A stretch of DNA of 64,000 nucleotides from Candidatus Zixiibacteriota bacterium (GCA_034003725.1 JAVEYB010000005.1:132831-196830); one strand, 5' to 3'. Counted from the stretch's first letter, positions 34,403 through 45,580 are shown. Numbers and translations are program-made. Notes: a model not told the origin generated them from the letters alone.

Positions 34403-35707
34403 TTACGGACCGGGCGGTGAATCGTAGGATTGCACGAATGCCATACGCTTGCTCAGCGCCGGGTGCGAGTAGAACCAGAATTCGATGATGGCCGGCGGAT
34501 TCGGGTCGGACAGATTGAAAACCGACAGTTTGTCGAACGCACGCGCGGCATCCTCGCCCGACACGCCCGTGATATCCATGCCGTAAATGTCGGACTGGTG
34601 TTCCATGTACCGCGAGACCGAATTGGTAACCGGCTGGAAGACAAAGGTGATGATGGAAACGAATATCAGCACCAGGGGCAGCGAGGCGATATCCTCGAGC
34701 TTGTCGAATTTGAACGCACCCTGAAACATCCTGATCACCGGATGAATCAACAGGTCCATCAGCCAGAGCGCAAAGAGCATAAACACGATCAGGACGCCCA
34801 ACCCCCACCAGATGTGGTTCATGACGTAGTGTCCCATCTCATGGCCCATGACGAACCGGATCTCGTCGAGCGAAAAGTGTTTGATCAGCGTGTCGTACAG
34901 CACAATCCGCTTGGTGTTGAACAACCCGGTGACGTACGCGTTGACTTTCGACGATTGCCGGGACGCATCGACTTCAAACACGTCGGAGCCGTGGATACCG
35001 GCTTTGTCGGCCAGCGCCAGAATTTCGGACTCGAGCTGTTTATCTTTCAGGGGCGTGAACTCATTGAAGATCGGGCTGATGAACACCGGGGAGATCACGA
35101 CCACGACCACGACAAATGGAATGGCGCCAAGCGTAAACGCCAGCCACCACCGTTTCATGTAACCGACCAGCCAGTAGAAAAACCAGGCCGGGATGCTGCC
35201 AAGGACCAGCACGATTGCCAGATTCAGAAGGTCATCGGTCAGCCATTGCTGCAAGGTCTGGTTGGAGAAACCGAAATCATGCTCAACCATAAAATTGCGG
35301 TAGTAGTTGGCGGGGAAGCCGAGGATGTAGTCGGCGACCATTATCATGATGAAAAAGAGCCAGATGACGAAGAAACGTTTTCGGGCGGCGAAGGCCCAGG
35401 ACCGGAACTTCGCCGAGAGCCCGGTGAACAGCAGAATAGCGAGCGTGAGGATTCCGATCCCGAAAGAGACAAACCGCCAGAGATTGTTGAACTGGGAGTA
35501 GGCGATCAGCAGCTCTTTGCGTTCGGGGGAGAGCGGGTAGATCGCGTCTTCGTCCGGCTGACTTGTTTCGGTCGCAGGAACGGATATCTCGTCGGCCGGG
35601 GATTCCACCGGTACGGGTTCAGACCCAGGGGCTTGAGCGACCAACGTACCGGCACAGAGCAGGACGAGTCCCGCCGCCAGCCAAATTACGGCATATAGAG
35701 TCTTCAT
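34403..35707 (-). CDS. M48-family metalloprotease, CAAX prenyl protease (Ste24)-like
   Basis: 434 residues. A signal-like N-terminus is followed by an Asp/Glu-Pro-rich spacer, then several membrane helices. The active site FVMGHEMGHYVMNH gives H289 and H293 as zinc ligands with E290 as base, and SRYMEHQSDIYGMD supplies the third ligand (Glu). The order and length match Ste24-type enzymes, which in bacteria act on membrane or misfolded proteins. GGGAGA precedes the ATG. It is the first gene of an operon with two M1-type peptidases. Confidence 0.94.
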   Translation of the reverse strand: MKTLYAVIWLAAGLVLLCAGTLVAQAPGSEPVPVESPADEISVPATETSQPDEDAIYPLSPERKELLIAYSQFNNLWRFVSFGIGILTLAILLFTGLSAKFRSWAFAARKRFFVIWLFFIMIMVADYILGFPANYYRNFMVEHDFGFSNQTLQQWLTDDLLNLAIVLVLGSIPAWFFYWLVGYMKRWWLAFTLGAIPFVVVVVVISPVFISPIFNEFTPLKDKQLESEILALADKAGIHGSDVFEVDASRQSSKVNAYVTGLFNTKRIVLYDTLIKHFSLDEIRFVMGHEMGHYVMNHIWWGLGVLIVFMLFALWLMDLLIHPVIRMFQGAFKFDKLEDIASLPLVLIFVSIITFVFQPVTNSVSRYMEHQSDIYGMDITGVSGEDAARAFDKLSVFNLSDPNPPAIIEFWFYSHPALSKRMAFVQSYDSPPGP

Positions 35708-35764
35708 ATCGGGTTTCTCCCTGTCTCATGAGGAGACGTACGGATATGCTCAGGATTTGAAAGG

Positions 35765-35794
35765 AAACTAGGGTGCCGGGCGTGTCCAAGTCAA
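35765..35794 (-). promoter_or_regulatory. Promoter of the M48-M1-M1 operon
   Basis: On the minus strand TTGACT (35794-35789), 18 bases, TAGTTT (35770-35765), about 60 bases before the first ATG. Confidence 0.5.
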
Positions 35795-35873
35795 CAAAAT
35801 GAGCAACCATCCGAATGATTCGCGGTAGAACAGGTGGACAGCCGAAGCAGGTTTTTTCCCCGGGAGGGTTTCC

Positions 35874-37049
35874 ATGCGACCAGCGATACCGTGCGTCGTA
35901 TTGCTGCTACTGTGTCTTGCCGCCGTCAGTGTTTCCGCTCAGAGTCAGCCCGATCTCCGCGCGCTTCTTTCACCGACGCGCCCCGATACCTGCCGTAACT
36001 ATATCCGAAATGCCCATGACTTGATTCCGCGATTGTATGACGATGGGAAGCTGGACTCGATCTGGCTGGTGATTGACTTCGTCGAACAGGAATGCGAGAC
36101 GAGCTCATTCGGGCGACTCAAGACATTGCTTCGGATCGAATCGGGGGAATACGAGAGTGATCTGTGCGACTCGGCCCTGATCGATCACGTGCTTCACGGC
36201 TACTACCGTCGGGGCGATCGGTCTCCCGACTGGCTCACACTTCTGGTATGGGGTGAGCGGATTCCGATGATCGATACCTCGGCCTACTCGCGGCTGGTCG
36301 ACAGCCTGACTACCCGGCTCATTCGGGAGACGGACTCTAGCAGCGTCGCGTATGTTATCATCATGAACTTGACGTACGACTACGCATTCATCAGGGAGAG
36401 ACTCCACCGGGGAGCATACCCCGGCACCTGCCTTCAGGAAGCGTATGACCGGGAGATCGCCTTCTGGCTGGAGCGGCGGTATCGGGGGAGGATTCATCTG
36501 GCGGCGCTTGCCGGTATCTGGATGCCTCAGCAGGCCGCGAGTGCGCTCGGCAACAAGGCCGAAGCCGGGTTCAAGATCGGCTGGCGGGGAGATCGATGGG
36601 GGGCCGAAGGGACGTTGATATTTCGCTTTCTCGAGGCCAAACGGGAGTACGTGGTGCGTCAGGACGACAAAGAGGATCGCGGCCGGAGTTTTTTCGGCGG
36701 CTATGTAGGCGCTGACCTGGCGTATGAGGCATTTCGGTCGGAGGTTCATGCGGTCAGCCTGATCGGGGGAATCGGGCTTGATGGGTTCGGGCATGGGTCA
36801 TCGAAAGACGACGACACCAGCACCGGCGGCGTGAACTCGCTGAACCTGAATATCGGCGCCGAGTATCGGCTGGCCTGCAACCGCACGCGAACCCGTTATG
36901 TCGGTTTGCAGGGGCGCTACAATGTGGTGAACTATGCAACCGGTGGTGGGACTGATTTGTCGGGCAATACCGTGTCGCTTGAGCTGGTTTACGGTGGTTT
37001 GAGCAACGCGGCTTCGAGTCGGCTGGACCGGTTGAAGTACTATGATTGA
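35874..37049 (+). CDS. Secreted protein with C-terminal beta-barrel, first of a tandem pair
   Basis: 391 residues, GGGAGGG before the ATG and a clear signal peptide (VVLLLLCLAAVSVSA). The N-terminal part (to about residue 215) is helical with paired Cys (TCRNYI, ECETSS, LCDSAL, TCLQEAY), likely disulfide-linked. The C-terminal part has alternating barrel strands and the shared motif DRGRSFFGGYVG, then TRTRYVGLQGRYNVVN and GTDLSGNTVSLEL. It is clearly homologous to the next gene. An outer-membrane or surface function is inferred; I do not recognise the family. Confidence 0.82.
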   Translation: MRPAIPCVVLLLLCLAAVSVSAQSQPDLRALLSPTRPDTCRNYIRNAHDLIPRLYDDGKLDSIWLVIDFVEQECETSSFGRLKTLLRIESGEYESDLCDSALIDHVLHGYYRRGDRSPDWLTLLVWGERIPMIDTSAYSRLVDSLTTRLIRETDSSSVAYVIIMNLTYDYAFIRERLHRGAYPGTCLQEAYDREIAFWLERRYRGRIHLAALAGIWMPQQAASALGNKAEAGFKIGWRGDRWGAEGTLIFRFLEAKREYVVRQDDKEDRGRSFFGGYVGADLAYEAFRSEVHAVSLIGGIGLDGFGHGSSKDDDTSTGGVNSLNLNIGAEYRLACNRTRTRYVGLQGRYNVVNYATGGGTDLSGNTVSLELVYGGLSNAASSRLDRLKYYD

Positions 37050-37141
37050 TCTCGCGCGAGGTAGATTTCCACTACCCATCCCGGTACCTGGGTCTTATAC
37101 TTGGGTCGACTGATCTGATGTTCAACTCCGGGAGGGTTCCT

Positions 37142-38323
37142 ATGCGGGGAGTTCCGATTCATTCAATTGTATGCCTGTTGTCATTTGCAATTGTCTCAGG
37201 CGTGTTGGCACAGGAGGACACCACCGGCATGCATGCTTTGCTGACCGAGCGGTCGACGGAGAAGTGCGACGAGTATGTGTTCAACGCGATGTTGCTCATA
37301 CCGGACATGTATCAACGCGGCCAGTCGGACTCGGTCTTGCAGCTTATCCGTTTCATAGAATCCGAATGCGATTACAGAACGTTTGCGTCGCTGAGAGAGC
37401 TCATCGCCATCTCGCACGGTGATTTCGATGGCACACTGTGTGACAGGCTTACCGTCTGTTCCCTCATCGGTGATGTACCGGGGTACGGGTGTTTCGGGAT
37501 CTACTATGTTCCCTCTGACTGGATTCAAAGGAGATACAACGGTCCACCGTCTCAGAGGTACGCCGACTTTGAGGATTCTCTCGCAAAGGAACTGCTCCGT
37601 GAGACCGACAGCACCACAGTCGCTCATTACTGGTTGCGACATTTCACGGGTGACGATTCATTCATTCTCCGCCACCTTAAAGCACGAGACTGCCCCGAGC
37701 CATGCCTGCAAGACGCCTACGATACGAGGGTAGCGGAGCTTTGTACCGAGCAGTACAACTTCCGTGCGCATCTGGGTATTATCGTGGGAGCGTGGATTCC
37801 ACAGGACGAGGCCGATGTGCTCGGACCAAAAGCCGAACTGGGCGCCAGGGCCGGGCTGTATGCCGGCCGATTTGGATTTGACGCCACGCTCGTTCTCCGA
37901 TTCCTCCGCGCCCGCGAGGAATTCGTCATCATGGACAACGACCGACCAGACAGCGGCAGGAGTTTCTTCGGCGGATACTGCGGCCTCGACTGCTCATACG
38001 AGTTGCTGAGGTCGGACCGGCATTCACTTGGTCCGCTGCTGGGTATAGGCTACGGCTGGCTCGGCCATGCTGAAAGCGGTGACAACAGCAGTCGTCCCTA
38101 TGCCGACGTACTTGACCTCAATGTTGGCTGGACCTATCGATTCGCTTACAACAGAACGCGAACAAAGTACCTCGGGCTGTCACTGCGGTTTAATCCGGTA
38201 AATTTCGGGACGGCCGGTGGCACCGATTTGTCGGGAGACGCGTTCTCAATAACCCTCATTTGGGGGTGGCTGTCTCATCCCTGGGCAACCGGAGAGTTAG
38301 AAAGATTGGGGCATTTCGAGTGA
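37142..38323 (+). CDS. Secreted protein with C-terminal beta-barrel, second of a tandem pair
   Basis: 393 residues from ATG 37142, with the same GGGAGGG ribosome site as its paralogue. Signal peptide ending around GVLAQ. Shared blocks include KCDEYVFNAMLLIPDMY, IESECDYRTFASL, LRETDSTTVAHY, DSGRSFFGGYCG, NRTRTKYLGLSLRFNPVN and GTDLSGDAFSI. Cys positions in the N-terminal half are conserved between the two, which supports structural disulfides. Divergence is considerable, so the duplication is not recent. A bidirectional terminator follows. Confidence 0.82.
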   Translation: MRGVPIHSIVCLLSFAIVSGVLAQEDTTGMHALLTERSTEKCDEYVFNAMLLIPDMYQRGQSDSVLQLIRFIESECDYRTFASLRELIAISHGDFDGTLCDRLTVCSLIGDVPGYGCFGIYYVPSDWIQRRYNGPPSQRYADFEDSLAKELLRETDSTTVAHYWLRHFTGDDSFILRHLKARDCPEPCLQDAYDTRVAELCTEQYNFRAHLGIIVGAWIPQDEADVLGPKAELGARAGLYAGRFGFDATLVLRFLRAREEFVIMDNDRPDSGRSFFGGYCGLDCSYELLRSDRHSLGPLLGIGYGWLGHAESGDNSSRPYADVLDLNVGWTYRFAYNRTRTKYLGLSLRFNPVNFGTAGGTDLSGDAFSITLIWGWLSHPWATGELERLGHFE

Positions 38324-38350
38324 GTTCCTCAAGAGGAGACTCACGCATAC

Positions 38351-38385
38351 AAAAAGCCGCTCTCTGATTCCAGAGAGCGGCTTCG
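38351..38385. terminator. Bidirectional terminator between the barrel gene and rpmA
   Basis: AAGCCGCTCTCTG and CAGAGAGCGGCTT form a perfect 13-base-pair stem around ATTC (38354-38383). On the minus strand it is followed by TTTTT, so it mainly ends rpmA; on the plus strand it is followed by CGTGCTTTT. Confidence 0.9.
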
Positions 38386-38409
38386 TGCTTTTCGGATCGT
38401 CAGCGTCGC

Positions 38410-38679
38410 TTACGCGTTGCCTTCTTCGGGTGCGTACACCGAAACCTGTTTACCCTTCTTGCCGACCCGCTCGAACGTAACAAAGCCGTCGACCTTGGCA
38501 AACAGCGTATAGTCGGTGCCGAGCCCGACATTGACGCCGGGTTTGATCGGCGTGCCGAGCTGGCGGACGATAATCGAGCCGGCCGAGACAAACTGTCCGC
38601 CGTAGACTTTCGTGCCGCGCCGCTGGGAATTGGAGTCACGACCGTTTTTCGACGATCCTACACCTTTTTTGTGAGCCAT
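38410..38679 (-). CDS. rpmA: 50S ribosomal protein L27 (bL27)
   Basis: 89 residues. L27 reaches the peptidyl-transferase centre. The sequence [19 protein letters not shown] and [20 protein letters not shown] is canonical, and its N-terminus needs no protease trimming (no Firmicute-type extension). AAAGGA precedes the ATG. rplU, its usual upstream partner, is absent, and L27 has its own promoter at 38762-38789. Confidence 0.98.
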   Translation of the reverse strand: MAHKKGVGSSKNGRDSNSQRRGTKVYGGQFVSAGSIIVRQLGTPIKPGVNVGLGTDYTLFAKVDGFVTFERVGKKGKQVSVYAPEEGNA

Positions 38680-38761
38680 GACGCTGGTCCTTTATCCACT
38701 ATTCTTTTTTGTCGCATCCGAATCCGGCGGTTCGAGACACAGCTCGGCCCCGGAGCCTGCT

Positions 38762-38789
38762 AATATAGCAGATGGGTCCGTTTTGGCAA
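38762..38789 (-). promoter_or_regulatory. Promoter of rpmA
   Basis: On the minus strand TTGCCA (38789-38784), 16 bases, TATATT (38767-38762), about 80 bases before the ATG. Confidence 0.65.
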
Positions 38790-38838
38790 GCGGAATTAAT
38801 AGCCTGTTATTACGCAACGAGTTGCGGCGATCAAACAG

Positions 38839-38868
38839 AGCGGCCGGAATCAAATGATTCCGGCCGCT
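38839..38868 (-). terminator. Hairpin after clpC, probable terminator
   Basis: A perfect 14-base-pair inverted repeat (AGCGGCCGGAATCA and its complement, separated by AA), 30 bases after the clpC stop. The following T-run is weak. Confidence 0.6.
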
Positions 38869-38898
38869 TGCGGTTCTATCAGTCAATCGAATTTTCGA

Positions 38899-41361
<2,463 letters not shown>

Positions 41362-41433
41362 TACTGATCATCCTTCCTCTGTGTCTGTCTCCACATTCGC
41401 ACATCACAGCGTCTGCACAGGTTAAACGCCCGG

Positions 41434-42498
41434 CTAGGCGTTGATGTTCCGTAGTTTGTCCCGAACCATCTGGGCTCGCACGAAGTCCCGTTTATTGTTG
41501 TCCATCTCCTGTCCAAAGAACTTCTGGAGATGCGCCGGCTGCGACAACAGGAGGATCTCGTTGATCAAAGCAACATCGATCCCGTCCAGTATCTTCATCG
41601 CACGCCCCAGACGGATCGCCGACAGCAGGTTCATGACCTCGTCGGACGTCAGCACCCGGGCGTGCTTGAGGATACCGTATGCACGCCAGATCTTATCTTC
41701 AATCATATCGCCGGCTTCGTCAACCAGTCGCTGGCGCGCCGCTGCCTCTTCTTCGGTTATATCGGCAGTTGCCCGGCTGATTTGATTGATGATCTCCTCT
41801 TCCGTAATCCCCAGCGTGTACTGGTTGGAAATCTGGAAGAGGTTGCCCAGCACGTCCGAGCCCTCGCCGTAGAAGCCGCGGACGACCAGGCCCGAGGTGG
41901 TCAGGCGGTTGATGATCCGATCGATTTCGCGGGTCAGAACCAGCCCCGGCAGGTGAATCAGGACCGAGGCCCGCATGCCGGTACCGGCGTTGGTCGGACA
42001 TGCGGTGAGGTATCCGAAGTCGTTGTCGTAGTTGAACTCGAGCATTCCGTTCAATTCGTTTTCGTACCGCAGCGCCATCTGAAACGACTCCTGCGGGTTC
42101 AGTCCGGCCGACAGCGCCTGGATGCGAAGATGGTCTTCCTCGTTGACCATGATCGATACCCGCTGATCGTTGCCGATAAAGACCGACTTGGCCGGGTCGC
42201 CATCGAGAAAGACCGGCGAGATGAGATGCCGCTCGATCAGAAACTGCCGGTCGAGGTCGTTGATTTCGGCTGCCGTGTGGTACTCCCCGTCGCCGAGCAA
42301 CGGCGAGCGCGAGCGCGCCGAGTCGAAGTAACTGATAATGCGTTGTTTGGTTTCGTCGTCGGCCTGCGGCGGAAACAGCGCGCCCGCGACATTGCGGGCC
42401 AGCCGCACGCGGGTCGACAACACCACCATCGAGTCATCACCCTGACCGGAGAGCCAGGCCGCCGGAAGTTTTGCCATCGCCTCAAACATTGTCTGCAA
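41434..42498 (-). CDS. mcsB: Protein arginine kinase McsB
   Basis: 354 residues. McsB phosphorylates arginines to mark proteins for ClpCP. The phosphagen-kinase core is intact: VVLSTRVRLARNVAGALFP, the active-site loop ACPTNAGTGMRASVLIHLPG and the Glu/His elements of ERHLISP. The C-terminal KRDFVRAQMVRDKL keeps the RDxxRA pattern of the phospho-arginine binding pocket that activates the Bacillus enzyme. It lies between mcsA and clpC. CtsR, the usual repressor of the operon, is missing. Confidence 0.97.
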   Translation of the reverse strand: MQTMFEAMAKLPAAWLSGQGDDSMVVLSTRVRLARNVAGALFPPQADDETKQRIISYFDSARSRSPLLGDGEYHTAAEINDLDRQFLIERHLISPVFLDGDPAKSVFIGNDQRVSIMVNEEDHLRIQALSAGLNPQESFQMALRYENELNGMLEFNYDNDFGYLTACPTNAGTGMRASVLIHLPGLVLTREIDRIINRLTTSGLVVRGFYGEGSDVLGNLFQISNQYTLGITEEEIINQISRATADITEEEAAARQRLVDEAGDMIEDKIWRAYGILKHARVLTSDEVMNLLSAIRLGRAMKILDGIDVALINEILLLSQPAHLQKFFGQEMDNNKRDFVRAQMVRDKLRNINA

Positions 42499-42515
42499 CT
42501 TTCACCCCGTCCTGC

Positions 42516-43043
42516 CTAGTTGTCAACTGGAAATCCCTCGCGGAGACTCTTGAGCTTATCGCGCAACTCAGCGGCGCGTTCGAAATCTTCGTCCTCGATC
42601 GCCTTGCGAAGTTCCGCCTCGACCCGCTGTTCCTCCTTGATAGGAACGAGCTGTTGGCGGGGGCTTTCCGCCGACATGCGGGGATTGCGGCCGCGGTGGA
42701 TCGAGTTGCCGTGAATCTTGCGCATGATGCCTTCCAGGCGCGGTCGGAACGAATCGTAGCAGTCGCCGCAGCCGAACCGTCCCTGGCGGGCGAATTCCTC
42801 GAACGTCAGGCCGCACGTCCGGCAGACCAGTTGCTCGCCGGTCGGAGCGCTGCGCGCTGCCGCGTACCCGTGCGACCAGTTGGCGAGGATCTCCGCCAGC
42901 GGAAACGGCATGTTGTCGAGCGGCGAGTGAAACCCGTGTTTCGCCGCACACTGCCTGCACAGCGACAATGATATCTTTTTGTTATTTTCTATGCGGGTAA
43001 AATTGACCTCGGCTTCCCGTTTCTGGCACTCCTGGCACAGCAT
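42516..43043 (-). CDS. mcsA: McsA, activator of McsB, zinc-binding UVR protein
   Basis: 175 residues. Four CxxC pairs are visible: MLCQECQKR, SLCRQCAA, VCRTCGLTF and FGCGDCYDSF. The C-terminal UVR motif LRKAIEDEDFERAAELRDKL interacts with partners such as ClpC. In Bacillus, McsA activates the McsB kinase. It follows lolD by 24 bases and precedes mcsB by 17. Confidence 0.95.
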   Translation of the reverse strand: MLCQECQKREAEVNFTRIENNKKISLSLCRQCAAKHGFHSPLDNMPFPLAEILANWSHGYAAARSAPTGEQLVCRTCGLTFEEFARQGRFGCGDCYDSFRPRLEGIMRKIHGNSIHRGRNPRMSAESPRQQLVPIKEEQRVEAELRKAIEDEDFERAAELRDKLKSLREGFPVDN

Positions 43044-43067
43044 GCTACTTCACCACCTTCCCTGTGA

Positions 43068-43751
43068 CTACTCGTGTACGCGTCCGTCCACCATCGTGAA
43101 TCGCCGGTGACAGCCGGCAGCCAGTTCTTCGTTATGCGTGGCGATCAAAAACGTGATGCCCTGCCGGGAGTTCAACTCCAACAGCAGTTCATGCAGCGCG
43201 CGCCCGGTTGCGGTATCGAGATTGCCCGATGGTTCGTCGGCGAGGACAATATTCGGCGCATTGGCCAGGGCGCGTGCGACCGCCACCCGTTGCTGCTCGC
43301 CGCCCGAAAGTTGTTTCGGCCGGTGGCTTGTCCTGTCCTGTAAACCGACCTGCCCGAGCAGCAGTTCCGCCCGTCGGCGGGCGTCGTTCGGCGGCGTATC
43401 GGCCAGAATCAGGGGAATCATCACGTTTTCCAATGCGCTAAAGTCGTCCAACAGGTAGTGAAACTGGAAGACGAAGCCGATGGTGCGGTTGCGAAACCGG
43501 GCCAACGCTTTCTCCGACTGCGTGTGGATCGCGGTATCTAATATCGTTATCTCTCCGCGGGTGGGCCGGTCGAGCCCTCCCAGGATGTGAAGCAAAGTCG
43601 ACTTGCCCACACCGGAAGCGCCGGTCACCGCCGCCACTTCGCCTGTCGTCAGTTCCAGATCGACTCCCTTGAGCACCGGCAGCGTTTTCTCGGCCGTTTT
43701 GAACTCTTTGAAAACGCCTTTGGCAGAGAGGATAATCGGTTGCTGGTTCAT
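43068..43751 (-). CDS. lolD: Lipoprotein-export ABC transporter ATPase LolD
   Basis: 227 residues. The Walker A GASGVGKSTL, Q-loop FVFQFHYLLDDF, signature LSGGEQQRVAVARAL and Walker B IVLADEPSGNLD are complete. The motif FQFHYLL and the neighbour gene identify LolD, which powers release of outer-membrane lipoproteins with LolC/LolE. A second promoter (43782-43810) lies between lolC and lolD. Confidence 0.94.
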   Translation of the reverse strand: MNQQPIILSAKGVFKEFKTAEKTLPVLKGVDLELTTGEVAAVTGASGVGKSTLLHILGGLDRPTRGEITILDTAIHTQSEKALARFRNRTIGFVFQFHYLLDDFSALENVMIPLILADTPPNDARRRAELLLGQVGLQDRTSHRPKQLSGGEQQRVAVARALANAPNIVLADEPSGNLDTATGRALHELLLELNSRQGITFLIATHNEELAAGCHRRFTMVDGRVHE

Positions 43752-43781
43752 GGCCGTAGGTACACCTCTCCCACCGGCTTA

Positions 43782-43810
43782 CACTTACCTTTTTCGCCAG
43801 TTTTCGGCAA
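43782..43810 (-). promoter_or_regulatory. Promoter candidate in front of lolD-mcsA-mcsB-clpC
   Basis: On the minus strand TTGCCG (43810-43805), 17 bases, TAAGTG (43787-43782). It would let lolD and the Clp genes be transcribed apart from lolC. Confidence 0.45.
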
Positions 43811-43842
43811 ATATTTAGTCATCGTCCCTCTTTTCGCCCCGG

Positions 43843-45069
43843 TTACTGCCGGAGGACGTCGATCACCGACGTGCGCGAGGCCTGCAGGGCCGGATATACC
43901 GACGCCAGAAAGCAGATCACCATGGTCACGAGACCGGCGAACAAAAAATCGGTCGGGTGTACATCGATGGGCACATAGCTGATAAAGTATATGTCCGGCG
44001 GCAGCGAAATCACTTTGTAGGTGTTTTGCAGCCAGGCCGCCAGACCGGCCAGCGTCCAGCCGCCGGCCACTCCGCCGATTCCAATCAGGAGCCCCTTCAA
44101 CACAAATATCGTACCGATCTCACGCGGAGTACTTCCAATCGTTTTCAGGATTCCGATCTCAGCGCGCTTTTCCATGGTTGTCATGACCAGGGTCGAAATG
44201 ATCGAAAAGCCGGCGACCAGCACGATCAGGATGAAGCCGATAAACAGGATGATCTTCTCGAATTCAATCCATGAAAAGATGTTCTTGTGGAGGACGTTCC
44301 ACGGGACGACTTCGTAGCGATAATCCAGCAGCTGGTCGATCAGCGGCGCCACGTCCTGCGCCATGTAAATATCGGTCAGCTTCAGATGGACGGCGGTGAC
44401 GCCGCTGTCCATCGAGAAGAGCCGCTGGGCATCGACCAGCGAGATATACGCCAGTTGCGCGTCGAATTCGTACATTCCGGTTTCGAAGATCCCCGAGACA
44501 TAGTGCTTGGCGATTCGTGGACGGCTCCCCGCCCGGATGTCGTCGCCGCTCATGGCGTACAGCACGACCGGTTGGCCGACAAACGTCTGAAGGCGGTCGG
44601 CAAGCCCCCTGCCCAGCAGTATGCCCGGCAGGGTGTCGTCGAGTACCACGGCCGGCTCAAAGGTGTAATCGCCGACCACAAGATCTCGTTTGACATTTGA
44701 TGTCCCGGCCTCGGCCTGAAGGTCGATGCCGCGGATCACGATTCCGTCGGTCGAGGCCGGCGACGATATCCCGCCCTTGTAGTAAATGAAGGGCGAGGCG
44801 GCCACGACACCGTCCATTGCGTTCAGTCGGTCGACCAGCTCATCGTAGTCGTAGATGAGTTTCTCGCCTGACGGGAATATCGAGATGTGCGCCGTCGTAC
44901 CGAGCAGGCGGGAGCGGATTTCGGATTCAAACCCGTTGTGCAAAGACATCACGAAACACACGACCGCGACACCGAGCATGACGCCGAGAATCGTGATCCA
45001 GGTGGAAACGGAGACGAAGAAGCGACCGGAGCTGAAGTATCGGCGGGCGATGAAGGTCTCAAAGCGCAC
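43843..45069 (-). CDS. lolC: Lipoprotein-export ABC transporter permease LolC/LolE
   Basis: 408 residues: an N-terminal helix (WITILGVMLGVAVVCFVMSLH), a large periplasmic domain, and three C-terminal helices with the FtsX-like core (IILFIGFILIVLVAGFSIIS, then KTIGSTPREIGTIFVLKGLL). It works with LolD to extract lipoproteins from the inner membrane. Only one permease gene is present, so it probably acts as a homodimer (LolF-like), as in many non-enterobacteria. The start MRFETFIARRYF is typical. Confidence 0.94.
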   Translation of the reverse strand: MRFETFIARRYFSSGRFFVSVSTWITILGVMLGVAVVCFVMSLHNGFESEIRSRLLGTTAHISIFPSGEKLIYDYDELVDRLNAMDGVVAASPFIYYKGGISSPASTDGIVIRGIDLQAEAGTSNVKRDLVVGDYTFEPAVVLDDTLPGILLGRGLADRLQTFVGQPVVLYAMSGDDIRAGSRPRIAKHYVSGIFETGMYEFDAQLAYISLVDAQRLFSMDSGVTAVHLKLTDIYMAQDVAPLIDQLLDYRYEVVPWNVLHKNIFSWIEFEKIILFIGFILIVLVAGFSIISTLVMTTMEKRAEIGILKTIGSTPREIGTIFVLKGLLIGIGGVAGGWTLAGLAAWLQNTYKVISLPPDIYFISYVPIDVHPTDFLFAGLVTMVICFLASVYPALQASRTSVIDVLRQ

Positions 45070-45115
45070 GGGCGTCCCTGTTGTTGTCGATGCCTAATCC
45101 TTTATACACGAAAGT

Positions 45116-45143
45116 ATTATACCACACGCCGGGGGTGGTGCAA
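45116..45143 (-). promoter_or_regulatory. Promoter of lolC-lolD-mcsA-mcsB-clpC
   Basis: On the minus strand TTGCAC (45143-45138), 16 bases, TATAAT (45121-45116), the closest match to a consensus -10 in the window; about 46 bases before lolC. Confidence 0.65.
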
Positions 45144-45181
45144 CCGTTTTTGACGGCCGCGTACCGGAATCGGCCGGAATG

Positions 45182-45210
45182 AAAAACGACGGGCCGGATA
45201 CCGGCCCGTC
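45182..45210 (-). terminator. Terminator after the small frameshifted gene
   Basis: GACGGGCCGG and CCGGCCCGTC pair around ATA; on the minus strand TTTTT follows. It lies 37 bases after the stop at 45247. Confidence 0.88.
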
Positions 45211-45246
45211 GGGGAAACGATTCATCCGGAAATCCGGACGGCTCGC

Positions 45247-45580
45247 TTATTCACCACAGTTCTGAGTCCGGAGGCGCGTGTGAGTCCGATCGCCAACGCT
45301 TTCCGGATTGATGCAGGTCTGGATTTCGTAGCGATACCGGTAACGGTATTCGTCACCGCCGCCGTCGGTCGCAGACTGCTCGCCGACCCGGAATCAATTG
45401 ACGTTCTTTCTGGTACCCGTCGCCGTCGTACGGCCGCACCCAGTCGGGGTCGAGTCCGTTCGGGATGCTATCACCGTCGGCGTCACGGAACCAGTCAAAC
45501 GCGTGTGCCCATCCGGAGCCTTTTCCATCGCCGGCCATGGCGCTGGGTGCACCGACCAGCGCGTGCCAACCAACCATCAC
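45247..45580 (-). pseudogene. Small secreted protein with a calcium-type DxDGD motif, one frameshift
   Basis: Starting near 45577 (ATG, with AGGATG upstream) the frame gives a short signal-like segment (VGWHALVGAPSAMA) and the calcium-type stretch DADGDSIPNGLDPDW, then loses sense after KERQLIPG. A +1 shift at the CCGGG near 45387-45392 continues coherently as GEQSATDGGGDEYRYRYRYE and ends LRTQNCGE before a TAA at 45247. So a protein of about 110 residues is split by one base. A good terminator follows, and the gene sits between lysS and lolC. It could be a true mutation, a sequence error or, less likely, programmed frameshifting. Confidence 0.7.

Noticed and set aside
34398-34808. N-terminal extension of the M1 peptidase
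   Set aside because: It is antisense-like, overlaps the M48 gene in another frame, and a signal peptide starts at 34397.
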